Shown here: in pieces, positions 12,401-27,400 of the stretch | Position numbering within the stretch: position 1 is the stretch's first letter | Layout: each line of letters starts with the position of its first letter | From: Ricinus communis | Lineage: Eukaryota; Streptophyta; Magnoliopsida; Malpighiales; Euphorbiaceae | Assembly: GCF_019578655.1 (NCBI RefSeq) | Contig: NC_063256.1 | Coordinates: forward strand, 21,738,005-21,802,004 | Direction of reading: 5' to 3' | Length of the DNA: 64,000 bases | The notes under the pieces: model-generated | Seen by the model: the letters and a program-made list of their open reading frames with translations, nothing else | Databases searched by the model: none | Told to the model about the DNA's origin: nothing | Made by a program: the position numbers and the translations under genes

Positions 12401-15400
12401 TTTCTTATATTTATAACTATACCACTTTTATGCGGTCGGATTCTAATATTAAATTTTTAGCATTTTTATGTGGTTGTTTTGTCAAACTCCTAAATATACA
12501 CATTTTATGGGGTTATTTTCTGATATCGACTAACTACATTTAAGGAGTTGTTTTCTCATACTCACAAATATACCAAAATTACGAGGTTATTTTCTCCGAT
12601 TGATAAATATCCCCGTATTACGGGATTGTTTTCTCATATTGAAGAATTTACTACTTCTAAGAGGTTGTTTTCTCATACTCGCAATTACTACTTTTACGCG
12701 GTTGTTTTCTCATATTCATAAATATCCACATTTTACGGGGTTATTTTCTTACATTGATAAATATACCACTTTTACGGTCGTTCTCTCATATTAAATTATT
12801 AGCACTATTATGGGGTTGTTTTCTCAAATTCATAAATATACACATTTTATAGGGTTATTTTCTTATATCTATAAATATACCCCATTTACGAGGTTGTTTG
12901 TCAACTTCATAAATCTACACGTTCTACGAGGTTTTTGATTATATGGATAAATATACCACTTTTACGGGATCATTTTCTCATATTAAATTATTACCACTAT
13001 TATGGGGTTGTTTTCTCAAATTCATAAATATATACGTTTTACGGGTTATTTTCTTATATCGACAAATATACCACTTTTACGGGGTTGTTTTTTCATATTA
13101 TAAAATTAACCCATTTAAGGGGTTGTTTTCTCATACTCACAAATATACAAAATTATACGGGGTTACGGTTATTTCTTATATTCATAAACGTATCACTTTA
13201 ACGGGGTCGGATTCTCATATTAGATTTTTAGCACTTCTATGTGGTTGTTTTGTCAAATTCCTAAATATACATATTTTACGGGGTTATTTTCTGATATCGA
13301 CAAATATACCCCTTTTACAGGGTTGTTATTTCATATTATAAAATTAACCCATTTAAGGGGTTGTTTTCTCATACTCACAAATATACAAAATTACGGAGTT
13401 ATTTTATCCGATTGAAAATATCCCTTCTTACGGGATTGTTTTCTCATATTAAAAAATTTACTTATTCTAAGACGCTGTCTTCTCAGACTCGCAATTACTA
13501 CTTTTACGGGGTTGCTTTCTTATATTCATAAATATCCATATTTAACGGGGTTATTTTCTTATATTGATAAATATACCACTTTCATGGGGCCGTTTTCTCC
13601 TATTAAATTATTAGCACTATTATGGGGTTGTTTTCTCAAATTCATAATTATACACGTTTTATCGGGTTATTTTCTTATATCGACAAATATACCCCATTTA
13701 CAGGGTTGTTTTGTCAAATTCATAAATATACACGTTTCACGAGGTTTTTATTATATGGATAAATATACCACTCTTAAGGGATCGTTTTCTCATATTAAAT
13801 TATTAGCACTATTATGGGGTTGTTTGTCAAATTCATAAATATACGCGTTTTATGGGTTATTTTCTTATTTCGACAAATATACCCCTTTTATGGGGTTGTT
13901 TTCTCATATTATAAAATTAACTCATTTAAGGGTTGTTTTCTCATACTCACAAATATACAAAATTACGGGATATTTTTCCTATTGATAAATATCCCCGTAT
14001 TACCGGATTATTTTCTCATATTAAGAAATTTTCTCCTTCTAAGAGACTGTTTTCTCAGACTCACAATTACTATTTTTACGGGGTTGTTTTCTCATATTTA
14101 TAAAATATCCACGTTTTACGAGGTTATTTTCTTATATTGATAAATATACCACTTTTACGGGCCGTTTTCTCATATTAAATTTTTAGCACTATTATGGGAT
14201 TGTTTTGTCAAATTCATAAATATACACGTTTTACGAGATTATTTTCTTATATCGATAAATATACCCCTTTTACTAAGTTATTTTCTCATATTATAAAATT
14301 AACCCATTTAAGGGGTTGTTTTCTCATACTCACTAATATACAAAAATTACCGGGTTATTTTCTCCGATTGATAAATAACCCCGTATTACGAGGTTGTTTT
14401 CTAATATTTATAAATATATCCCTCTTACCGGGTTGTTTTGTCATATTTAAAAAATTTACCCTTTCTACGATGTTGTTTTCACAGACTTGCAATTAGTCTA
14501 CTTTTACGGGGTTGTTTTCTCAAATTTATAAATACAAAGATTTTACAGGTTATTTTCTTATATTGATAAATATACCACTTTTACGGGGTCGTTATCTCAT
14601 ATTAAATTATTATCACTATTATGGGGTAGTTTTGTCAAATTCATAAATATACACGTTTTATGGGGTTATTTTATTATATCGACAAATATACCTCTTTTAC
14701 GAGGTTGTTTTGTCATATTCTAAAATTAACCCATTTAAGGGGTTATTTTCTCACACTCACAAATATACCAAAATTACGGAGTTATTTTCTCTGACTGATA
14801 AATATCCCCGTATATAGGGTTGTTTCTAATATTTATAGATATACCCCTATTACGGGGTTGTTTTCTCATATTAAAAAGTTTACCCCTTCTACGAGGCTAT
14901 TTTTTCAGACTCGCAATTACACTACTATTTCACGGTTCTTTTCTCATATTCATAAATATACACGCTTTACGGGGTTATTTCTTATATTGATAAATATACC
15001 ACTTATACATCGTCATTTTTCATATTATATTATTAGCACTATTATGGGGTTGTTTTCTCAAATTCATAAATATACATGTTTTACAGGGTTATTTTCCCAT
15101 ATCAACAAATATACCCCATTTACGAGGTTGTTTTATCATATTATAAAATTAACCCATTTAAGGGGTTGTTTTCTCATACTCAGAAAGATACCAAAATTAC
15201 GGGGTTGTTGAGCAATATTCCGTATTACGATTGTTTTCTCATATTCAAAATTTACCCTTCAACGAGGCTGTTTTCTCATACTTGCAATTACACTACTTTT
15301 ACGGGGTTGTTTTCTTAGACTCATAAATATACATGTTTTACAAGGTTATATTCTTATATCGAAAGTATATCCCTTTTACGGAGTTGTTTTCTCATATTAT

Positions 15401-18400
15401 AAAATTAACCCATTTAAGGGGTTGTTTTCTCATACTCACAAATATACTATTACGGGATTATTTTCTCCGATTGATAAATATCCTCGTTTACGGGATTATT
15501 TTATAATATTTATAAACATACCCTTATTACGGGGTTGTTTTCTCAAATAGAAAAATTTACCCCTTCTACGAGCCTGTTTTCTCAGACTCAGAATTACACT
15601 ACTTTTACGGGGTTGTTTTCTCATATTCATAAATATACACATTTTACGGGATTATTTTCTTATACTGATAAATATACCACTTTTACGGGGTCGTTTTCTC
15701 ATATTAAATTATTAGCACTATTATGGGGTTGTTTGTCAAATTCATAAATTTACACGTTTGAGGTTATTTTTTTATATTGATAATTATACAACTTTCACGG
15801 GGCCTTTTTCTCATATTAAATTATTAACACTATTATGAGGTTGTTTTGTCAAATTCTTAAATTTATACATTTTACGGGGTTATTTTTTTATATCGATAAA
15901 TATACCTCTTTTACACGGTTATTTCCTTATACTATAAAATTAACCTATTTAAGGGGTTGGTTTTCCATACTCACAAATTTACCAAAATTACGGGCTATTT
16001 TCTCTTATTGATAAATATCCCGTATTACGGGGTTGTTTTCTCATATTAAAAAGTATACCCCTTCTAGGAGGCTGTTTTCTCAGACTCGCAATTATACTAC
16101 TTTTACGGAGTTATTTTCTCAGATTCATAAATATAAACGTTTTATGGGATTATTTTCTTATATTGATAATTATAACACTTTTATGGGGTTGTTTTCTCAT
16201 ATTTAATTATTAGCACTTTTATGGGATTGTTTTGTCAAATTCATGAATTTACTTGTTTTACGGGGTTATTTTGTTATATTCATAATTATACCACTTTTCT
16301 AGGGTCTTTTTCTCATATTAAATTATTAGCACTATTATGTGGTTGTTTTATCAAATTCATAAACTTACAAGTTTTACGAGGTTATTTTCTTATATCGACA
16401 AATATGCCCTTTTTACAGGGTTGTTTTCTCATCCTCTAAAATTAACCCATTTTAGGGGTTGTTTTCCCATACTCACAAATATACCAAAATTACAGGGTTA
16501 TTTTCTTCAATTGATAAATCTTCTCATATTACGGGGTTGTTTTCTCATATTAAAAGATTTACCCCTTCAACGAGGTTGTTTTCTCATACCCGCAATTACA
16601 CTACTTTTACGGGGTTGTTTGCTCTAATTCATAAATTTACACATTTAATGGGGTTATTTTCTTATATTGATAATTATACCACTTTTACAAGGTCTTTTTC
16701 TCATATTAAATTATTAGCACTATTACGGGGTTATTTTATCAAATTCATAAATTTACACGTTTTATGGGGTTTTTTCTCATATCGACAAATATACCGCTTT
16801 TATACGGTTGTTTTCTCATACTCTAAAATTAACCAATTTAAGGTGTTGTTTTTCCATACTCACAAATATACTAAAATTACGGGGTTATTTTCTTTGATTG
16901 ATAAATATCCCGGTATTATGGGGTTGTTTTCTCATATTAAAAAATTTACCCCTTTTATGATGTTGCTTTCTCAAACTCGCAATTACGCTACCTTTACGGG
17001 GTTGTTTCCTCAGATTCATAAATATAAACATTTTGCGGGGTTATCTTCTTGCATTGATAATTATAACACTTTTACAAAGTCGTTTTCTCATATTAAGTTA
17101 TTAGCACTATTATGGGTTTGTTTGTCAAATTCATAAATTTACACGTTTGACGGGGTTATTTTCTTATATTGATAATTATACCACTTTTATGGGGTCTTTT
17201 TCTCATATTAAATTATTAGCACTATTAAGGGGTTGTTTTGTCAAATTCATAAATTTACATATTTTACGGGATTATTTTCTTATATCAACAAATATACCGC
17301 TTTTAAAGGGTTGTTTTCTCATACTCTAAAATTAACCCATTTAAGGGGTTGTTTTCCCATACTCATAAATATACCAAAATTACAGGGTTATTTTCTCCAA
17401 TTGATAAATATCCCGGTATTATGGGGTTGTTTTCTGATATTAAAAAATTTACCCTTTCTACGAGGTTATTTTCTCAGACTCGCAATTACACTACCTTTAC
17501 GGGATTGTTTTCTCAGACTCATAAATTTAAACGTTTTACGGGGTTATTTTCTTATATTGATAATTATACCACTTTTACGGGGCTGTTTTCTCATATTAAA
17601 TTATTAGTACTATTATGGGTTTGTTTGTCAATTCATAAATTTACACGTTTGGCGGGGTTATTTTCTTATATTGATAATTATACCACTATTATGGGGTCTT
17701 TTTCTCATATTAAATTATTAGCACTAGTATGGGGTTGTTTTTTCAAATTCATAAATTTACAAGTTTTACGGGATTATTTTCTTATATCGACAAATATACC
17801 CCTCCTACAGGGTTGTATTCTCATACTCTAAAATTAACCCATTTAAGTCGTTGTTTTTCCATACTCATAAATACACCAAAATTATGGGGCTATTTTCTCT
17901 AATTGATAAATATCCCCATATTACGTAGTTGTTTTCTCATATTAAAAAATTTACCCTTTCTACGAGGCTGTTTTCTCAGACTCGTAATTACACTACTTTT
18001 ACGGTGTTGTTTTTTCAGATTTATAAATATACACGTTTTATGAGGTTATTTTCTTATATCGATAACTATAACAATTTTACGGGGTCATTTTCCCATATTA
18101 AATTATTAGCACTTATTATGGTGTTGTTTTTTCAAATTCATAAATATACACGTTTTACAGGTTATTTTCTTATATCGACAAATATACCTCTTTTACGGGG
18201 TTATTTTCTCATATTCTAAAATTAACCCATCTAAGTGGTTGTTTTCTCATAATCACAAATATACCAAAATTACGGGTTATTTTCTCCGATTGATAAATAT
18301 CCCCGTATTACGGGGTTATTTTCTAATATTTATAAATATACCCCTCTTACGAGGTTGTTTTCTCATATTAAAAAATTTACCCTTTTACGAGACTTTTTTC

Positions 18401-21400
18401 TAAGACTCAGAATTATACTACTATTACGGGGTTGTTTTCTCATATTCATAAATATACAGGTTTTATGGGATTATTTTCTTGTATTGATAAATATACCATT
18501 TTTACTCGGTCGTTTTCTCATATTAAATTATTAGCACTATTATGGGGTTGTTTTGTGAAATTCATAAATATACACGTTTTACGGTGTTATTTTCTTAGAT
18601 CGACAAATATACCCCTTTTACGGGATTGTTTTCTCATATTATAAAATTAACCCATTTAAGGGGTTGTTTTCTCATACTCACAAATATAACAAAATTACAA
18701 GGTTATTTTCTCCTGATTGATAAGTATCCTGTATTACGGGGTTATTTTCTCATATTAAAAAATTTAGCCCTTCTACGAGGTTGTTTTCTCATAATCGCAG
18801 TTACACTACTTTTACGGGGTTGTTTACTCAGATACATAAATATACACGTTTTAAGGGGTTATTTTTTTTATATTAAAAATTATACCACTTTTATAGGATC
18901 GTTTTCTCATATTAAATTATTTGCAGTATTATTAGGTTTTCTTATCAAATTCATAAATATACCACATTTTACGGGGTTATTATTTTTATATCCATAAATA
19001 TACTCTTTTTACGGTGTTGTTTTCTCATATTATAAAATTAACCTATTTAAGGGTTTGTATTCTTATACTCACAAATATACCAAAATTACAGGGTTCTTTT
19101 CTCCGACTGATAAATATTCTCGTATTAAGGGGTTGTTTTCTCATATTAAAAAATTTACCCCTTCTGCGAGGCTGTTTTCTCAGACTCGCATTTACACTAC
19201 TTTTACGGGGTTGTTATTTTAGATTCATTACTATACACGTTTTACTGGGTTATTTTCTTATATTGATAAATAAATCCCTTTTACAGGGTCGTTTTCTCAA
19301 ATTAAATTATTGGACTATTATGGAGTTATTTTGTCAAATTCTTAAATTTACATGTTTTACGGGGTTATTTTGTTATATGGATAATTATACCACTTTTACA
19401 GGGCCTTCTTCTCATATTAAATTATTAGCACTATTACGGGGTTGTTTTGTCAAATTCATAAATTTACACGTTTTAGGTTATTTTCTTATATCGACAAATA
19501 TACCCCTTTTACATGGTTGTTTTCTCATACTCTAAAATTAACTCATTTTGGAGGGTTGTTTTCCCATACTCACAAATATACCAAAATTATGGGGTTATTT
19601 TCTCCGATTGATAAATATCACCGCATTACGGTATTATTTTCTAATATTTATAAATATACCCCTATTACGAGGTTGTTTTCTTATATTAAAAAATATACCC
19701 CTTCTACGAGGTTGTTTTCACGGACCCATAATTACACTACTTTTACGGGATTTTATTCTCAGATTCATAAATATACACGTTTTACGGGGTTATTTTCTAA
19801 TATTGATACATATATCACTTTTACGGGTTCATTTTCTCATATTAAATTATTAACACTATTATGGGGTTGTATTGTCAAATTCAAAAATATATATACGCTT
19901 TACGGGTTTATTTTCTTATATCAACAAATATACTCCTTTTATAGGATTATTTTCTCATATTATAAAATTTTCCCATTTAAGGGGTGGTTTTCTCATACTC
20001 ACAAATATACCAAAATTTCAAGGTTATTTTCTCCGGTTGATAAATATCCCTCGTATTACGGGATTGTTTTCTCATATCAAGGAATTTACCCCTTCTACAA
20101 GGCTGTTTTCTTAGGTTCCCAATTACACTAATTTTACGGGGTTATTTTCTCCGATTAATAAATTTCCTCGTATTACGGGGTTGTTTCTAATATTTATAGA
20201 TATACCTCTCTTACAGGGTTGTTTTCTCATATTAAAAAATTTACCCCTTCTACGAGGCTGTTTTCTCATACTCGCAATTACATTACTTTTACGGGGTTAT
20301 TTTCTTATGATTCATAAATATACACGTTTCATGGGGTTATTTTCTTATATTGATAAGTATACCACTTTTATGGGGTCGTTTTCTCATATTAAATTATTAG
20401 CACTATTATGGGGTTGTTTGCTCAAATTCATAAATATACATGTTTTATAGAGTTATTTTCTTATATCGACAAATATACCATATTTACGGGGTTGTTTTAT
20501 CAAATTCATAAATATACACATTTTACGAGGTTTTATTTATTATATGGATAAATATACCACTTCTACGGGGTCATTTTCTTATATTAAATTATTAGCACTA
20601 TTTATGGGGTTGTTTTCTCAAATTCATAAATATACACATTTTATGGGGTTATTTTCTTATATCGACAAATAAACCACTTTTACGGGGTTGTTTTCTCATA
20701 TTATAAAATTAACCTATTTAAGAGGTTGTTTTGTCATACTCACAAATATATAAAAATTACGGGGTTATTTTCTCGGAATGATAAATATCCTCGTATTACG
20801 GGATTATTTTCTCCGATTGATATATATCCTATATTACGGGGTTGTTTTCTCATATTAAAAAATTTATCCCTTCTACGAGGCTTTTTTCTTAGACTCGCAA
20901 TTACACTACTTTTACGAGGTTGTTTAATTAGATTCAGAAATATACACGTTTTACGGGGTTATTTTCTTATATTAATAAATATACCACTTTTACGGGATCG
21001 TATTCTCATATTAAATTTTTAGCACTTTTATGTGGTTGTTTTATCAAATTCATAAATATACACGTTTTACGGGATTATTTTCTTATATCGACAAACCCTT
21101 CCACGGGGTTGTTTTGTCTTATTCTAAAATTAACCCATTTAAGGGGTTGTTTTCTCACACTCACAAATATACCAAAATTACGGGTTATTTTCTCCGAGTG
21201 ATAAATATCCCCGTATACGGGGTTCTTCTAATATTTATAAATATACCCCTCTTAAGGGGTTATTTTCTCATATTAAAAAATTTACCCCTTCTACGAGGCA
21301 GTTTTGTCAGACTCGAAATTATAATCTTTTTACGGGGTTGTTATCTCAGATTCATAAATATACACGTTTTATGGGGTTATTTTCTTATATTAATAAATAT

Positions 21401-24400
21401 ACCACTTTTACGGGGTCGTTTTCTCATATTAAATTATTAGCACTATTATGGGTTATTTTCTCAAATTCATAAATATACACGTTTTATGGGGTTGTTTTCT
21501 CATATTATAAAATTAACCGATTTAAAGGGTTGTTTTCTCACACACAAATTTATCAAATTTACGGGGTTATTGATCAATATCCCCATATTACGGGATTGTT
21601 TTCTCATATTAAGAATTTTCACTTCTACGAGGCTGTTTTCTCATGCTCGCAATTACACTACTTTTACGGGATTGTTTTCTCAGATTCATTAACATACACA
21701 TTTTACAGGATTATTTTCTTATATTGATAAATATACCCATTTTATGGGGTCGTTTATTCTCATATTAAATTATTAGCACTATTATATGGTTGTTTTCCAA
21801 ATTCATAAATATAGACATTTTTACAAGGTTATTTTCTTATATCGATAAATATAGCCTTTTTACGGGATTGTCTTCTCATATTATAAAATTAACCCATTTA
21901 AGGGGTTGTTTTCTCATACTTACAAATATACCAAAATTATAGGGTTATTTTCTCCGATTGATAAATACTTACGGGATTATTTTCTCATACTAAAAAGTTG
22001 ACCACTTCTACGAGGCTATTTTCTCAAACTAATACATATACACGTTTTAAAGGGTTGTTTTCTTATATTGATAAATATACCACTTTTACGGGATCGTTTT
22101 CTCATATTAAATTATTAGTACTATTATGGAGTTGTTTTGTCAAATTCATAAATTTACACGTTTTGCGGGGTTATTATCTTATATCGACAAATATACCCCC
22201 CTTTATGGGATTGTTTTCACATATTATAAAATTAACCCATTTAAAGGGTTGTTTTCTCATACTCACAAATATACCAAAATTACGGGGTGGTTTTCTCATA
22301 TTTAGGAATTTACCCCTTCTACAAGGCTATTTTCTTAGAGTCCCAATTACATTACTTCTACGTGGTTATTTTCTCCAATTAATAAATTTCCCTGCATTAC
22401 GTGGTTATTTTCTAATATATATGAATATACCCCTCTTACGGGTTATTTTCTCATATTAAGAAATTTATCCCTTCTACGAGGTTGTTTTCTCATACTCACA
22501 ATTACACTACTTTTATGGGGTTGTTTCTTCTAATTGATAAATATCCCTGTATTATGGGGTTGTTTCCTCATATTAATAAATTTACCCCTTCTACGAGCCT
22601 GTTTTCTCATACTCACAATTACACCACTGTTACGGGGTTGTTTTCTCATATTCATAAATATATACGTTTTATGGGATTATTTTCTTGTATTGATAAATAC
22701 ACCACTTTTATGGGATCGTTTTCTCATATTAAATTATTAGCAAGATTATGGGGTTGTTTTCTCAAATTCATTAATTTACATGTTTTACGGGGTTATATTC
22801 TTACACTGACAAATATACCCCCTTTACAGGGTTGTTATTTCATATTCTAAAATTAACCCATTTAAGGGGTTATTTTTTCATACTCACAAATATACCAAAA
22901 TTACAGGGTTATTTTCACGATTAATAAATATCCCTGTATTACAATGTTATTTTCTCATACTCATAAATATACCAAAATTATGGGGTTATTTTATCTGATT
23001 GATAAATACACCCCTCTTATGAGGTTGTTTTACTCGTAATTACACTACTCTTACGGGGTTGTTTTCTCATATTAAAAATTTTATCCCTTTTACGAGACTG
23101 TTTTCTCAGACTCTTAATTACACTACTTTTACGGGGTTATTTTCTTATATTGATAAATATACCCCTTTTACGGGGTTGTATTCTCATATTATAAAATTAA
23201 TCCATTTAAGGGGTTGTTTTCTCATATTCACAAATATTTGATGAATATCCCCGTATTACATGGTTATTTTCTCATATTAAAAAATTTACCCCTTCTACGA
23301 GGCTGTTTTCTCAGACTCGCAATTACACTACTTTTACGAGGATGTTTTCTCATATTCATAAATGTACACATTTTACGAGGTTATTTTTGAGTATATTGAT
23401 AAATATACCACTTTTACAAGGTCTTTTTCTCATATTAAATTGTTAGTACTATTATGGGGTTGTTTTGTCAAATTCATAAATTTACAGGTTTTACAGGGTT
23501 ATTTTCTTACATCGACATATATACCGCTTTTACGGGATTATTTTCTCATATTCTAAAATTAACCCATTTAAGGGGTTATTTTTTCATACTCACAAATATA
23601 CCAAAATTATGGGGTTATTTTCTCATATTAAAAAATTTATCCCTTTTCTCAGACTCGCAATTACACTACTCTGACGGGGTTGTTTTCTCAGATTCATAAA
23701 TATACAGGTTTTCCGGAGTTATTATCTTATATTGATAAATATACCACTTTTACGGGATCGTTTTCTCATATTAAATTATTAGCACTATTATGAGTTCATC
23801 TTATCGAATTCATAAATATACAGGTTTTACGGGGTTATTTTGTTATATCGACAAATATACCCCCTTTACGGGATTGTTTTCTCATATTATAATATTAAAC
23901 CATTTAAAAGGTTGTTTTCTCATACTCACAAATTTACCAAAATTATGAGGTTATTCTCTCCGATTGATAAATGTCCCCATATTATGGGGTTGTTTTCAAA
24001 TATTTATAAATATACCCCTCTTACGGGATTATTTTCTTATATTAAAAAATTTACCCCTCCTACGAGTTTCTTTTCTTAAACTCGTAATTACACTACTTTG
24101 ACGAGGTTGTTTCCTCATATTCATAAATATACACGTTTTACGGAATTATTTTCTTATATTGATAAAAATACCATTTTACGGGGTCGTTTTCTCAAATTAA
24201 ATTATTAGCACTATTATGGGGTTGTTTTCTCAAATTCATAAATATACACCTTTTACAGAGTTATTTTCTTATATCGATAAATATACCACTTTTACCGGAT
24301 TATTTTCTGATACTTTAAAATTAACCCATTTAAGGGGTTGTTTTCACATATTCACAAATATACTAACATTACTGGGTTATTTTCTCCGATTGATAAATAT

Positions 24401-27400
24401 CCCCGTATTACGGGGTTATTTTCTAATATTTATAAATATAACCATCTTATGGGACTGTTTTCTCAAATTAAAAATTTACCCCTTCTACGAGGTTGTTTTC
24501 TTAGACTCGCAATTAAACTACTTTACTTGGTTATTTTATTATATTGATAAATATACCACTTTTATGTGGTCGTTTTCTCATATTAAGTTATTAGCACTAT
24601 TATGGAGTTGTTTTGTCAAATTCATAAATATACACGTTTTACGGATTTATTTTCTTATATCGATACATATACCCCTTTTATGGCGTTGTTTTCTCATATT
24701 ATAAAATTAACCCATTTAAGCAGTTGTTTTCTCATACTCACAAGTATATCAAAATTACGGAGTTATTTTCTCCGATTGATAAATATTTCCATATTACGGG
24801 GTTGTTTTCTCATATTTAAAAATTTACCCCTTCTACGAGACTCTTTTCTCAGACTCACAATTACATTACTTTTAAGGGGTTGTTTTCTCATATTCATAAA
24901 TATACACGTTTTACAGGGTTATTCTCTTATATTGATTAATATACCACTTTTATAGGATCGTTTTCTCATATTAAATTATTAGCACTATTATGGGGTTGTT
25001 TTCTCAAATTCTTAAATTTACACGTTTTCTGGGGTTATTTTCTTACATTGACAAATATACCCCTTTTACGAGGTTGTTTTCCCATATTCTAAAATTAACC
25101 CATTTAAGGGTTATTTTTCATACTCACAAATATACTAAATTTACGGGGTTATTTTCTCCAATTGATAAATATCCCCGTATTACGAGGTCGCTTTCAAATA
25201 TTTATAAATATAACCCTCTTACGGGTTGTTTTCTTATATTAAAAAATTTACCTCTACCACGAGGCTCTTTTCTCAGACTTGCAATTACAATACTTTGACG
25301 GGGCTGTTTTCTCAGATTCATAAATATACACATTTTACGGGGTTATTTTCTTATATTGATAAATATACCACTTTTACGGGGTCATTTTCTCATATTAAAT
25401 TATTAGCACTATTATGGGGTTGTTTTGTCAAATTCATAAATTTACACGTTTTACGAGGTTATTTTCTTATATCGACAAATATACCCCTTTTACGGGGTTG
25501 TTTCCTCATATTATAAAATTAACCTATTTAAGGGGTTGTTTTCTCATACTCACAAATATACCAAAATTACGGGGTTATTTTCTCCGATTGAAAAATATTC
25601 CCCTATTACGGGGTTATTTTCTCATTTTAAAAAATTTATCCCTTCTGCGAGGCGGTTTTCTCAAACTCATAATTGACTACTTTTATGGGGTTGTTTTCTC
25701 ATACTCATAAATATACACGTTTGACGGGGTTATTTTCTTATATTGATAAATATACCACTTTTACGTGGTCGTTTTCTCATATTAAATTATTAGCACTATT
25801 ATGGGATTGTTTTGTCAAATTCATAAATATACATATTTTACGGGGTTATTTTCTTATATCGACACATATACCCCTTTTACGGTTGTTTTCTCGTATTCTA
25901 AAATTAACCCATTTAAGGGGTTATTTTTTTCATACTCACAAATATACCAAAATTACGGGGTTATTTTTCCGATTGATAAATATCCTCGTATTACGGGTCT
26001 TTTTCTCATATTAAAAATTTACTTTTCTAAGAGGTTGTTTTCTCAGACTCACAATTTCACTACTTTTACAAGGTTGTTTCTTAGACTCATAAATATACAC
26101 TTTTTACGAAGTTATTTTCTCATATTGATTAATATACCACTTTTACACGTTCATTCTCTCATATGAAATTATTAGCATTATTATGGGTTTGTTTTTTCAA
26201 ATTCTTAAATTTACACTTTTTACGGGGTTATTTTCTTATATCGACAAATATACCCCTTTTACGGGGTTGTTTTCTTATATTATAAAATTAACTCATTTAA
26301 GGGGTTGTTTTTCATAGTCACAAATATACCAAAATTACGGGGTTGTTCTCTTATATTGTTGAATATCCTTGTATTACGGGGTTGTTCTTTCATATTAAAA
26401 AATTTACCCCTTCTACGAGGCTGTTTTCTCAGATTCGTAATTACACTACTTTTACAGGGTTGTTTTTTCATATTCTTAAATACACATATTACGGGATTAT
26501 TTTCTTATATTGATAAATATACCACTTTTACAGGGTTGTTTTCTGATATTAAATTATTAGCACTATTATGGGGTGTTTCTTCAAATTCATAAATATATAC
26601 GTTTTACTTGGTTATTTTCTTATATCGACAAATATACCTTTTTTACGGGGTTGTTTCCTCATATTATAAAATTAACCTATTTAAGGGGTTGTTTTCTCAT
26701 ACTCACAAATATACCAAAATTACGGGGTTATTTTCTCCAATTGAAAAATATTCCCATATTACGGGGTTGTTTTCTCATTTTAAAAAATTTATCCCTTCTT
26801 CGATGCGGTTTTCTCAGACTCATAATTGACTACTATTTTGGGGTCGTTTTCTCAGATTCATAAATATACACGTTTTACGGGATTATTTTCTTATATTTAT
26901 AAATATACCACTTTTACGAGGTCGTTTTCTCATATTAAATAATTAGCACTTTTTATCGGGTTGTTTTCTCATATTCATAAATATACACATTTTAGGGTGT
27001 TATTTACTTATATCAACAAATATACTAGTTTTACGGGGTTGTTTTCTCATATTCTAAAATTAACCCATTATGAAGTTATATTCTCATACTCACAAATGTA
27101 CTAAAATTACGGGGTTTATTTTCACCGATTGATAAATATCCCCGTATTATGGGGTTGTTTTCTAATATTTATAAATATACCCTCTTACGGTTTTGTTTTC
27201 TCATATTAGAAAGTTTACCCCTTCTAAGAGGTTGTTTTCTCGGACTCACAATTACACTACTTTTACGGGGTTGTTTTCTCCTATTCATAAATATACATGT
27301 TTTACGGGGTTATTTTCTTATATTAATAAATATACCACTTTTACGAGGTCGTTTTCTCATTTTAAATTATTAGCACTATTATAGGGTTGTTTTCTCAAAT

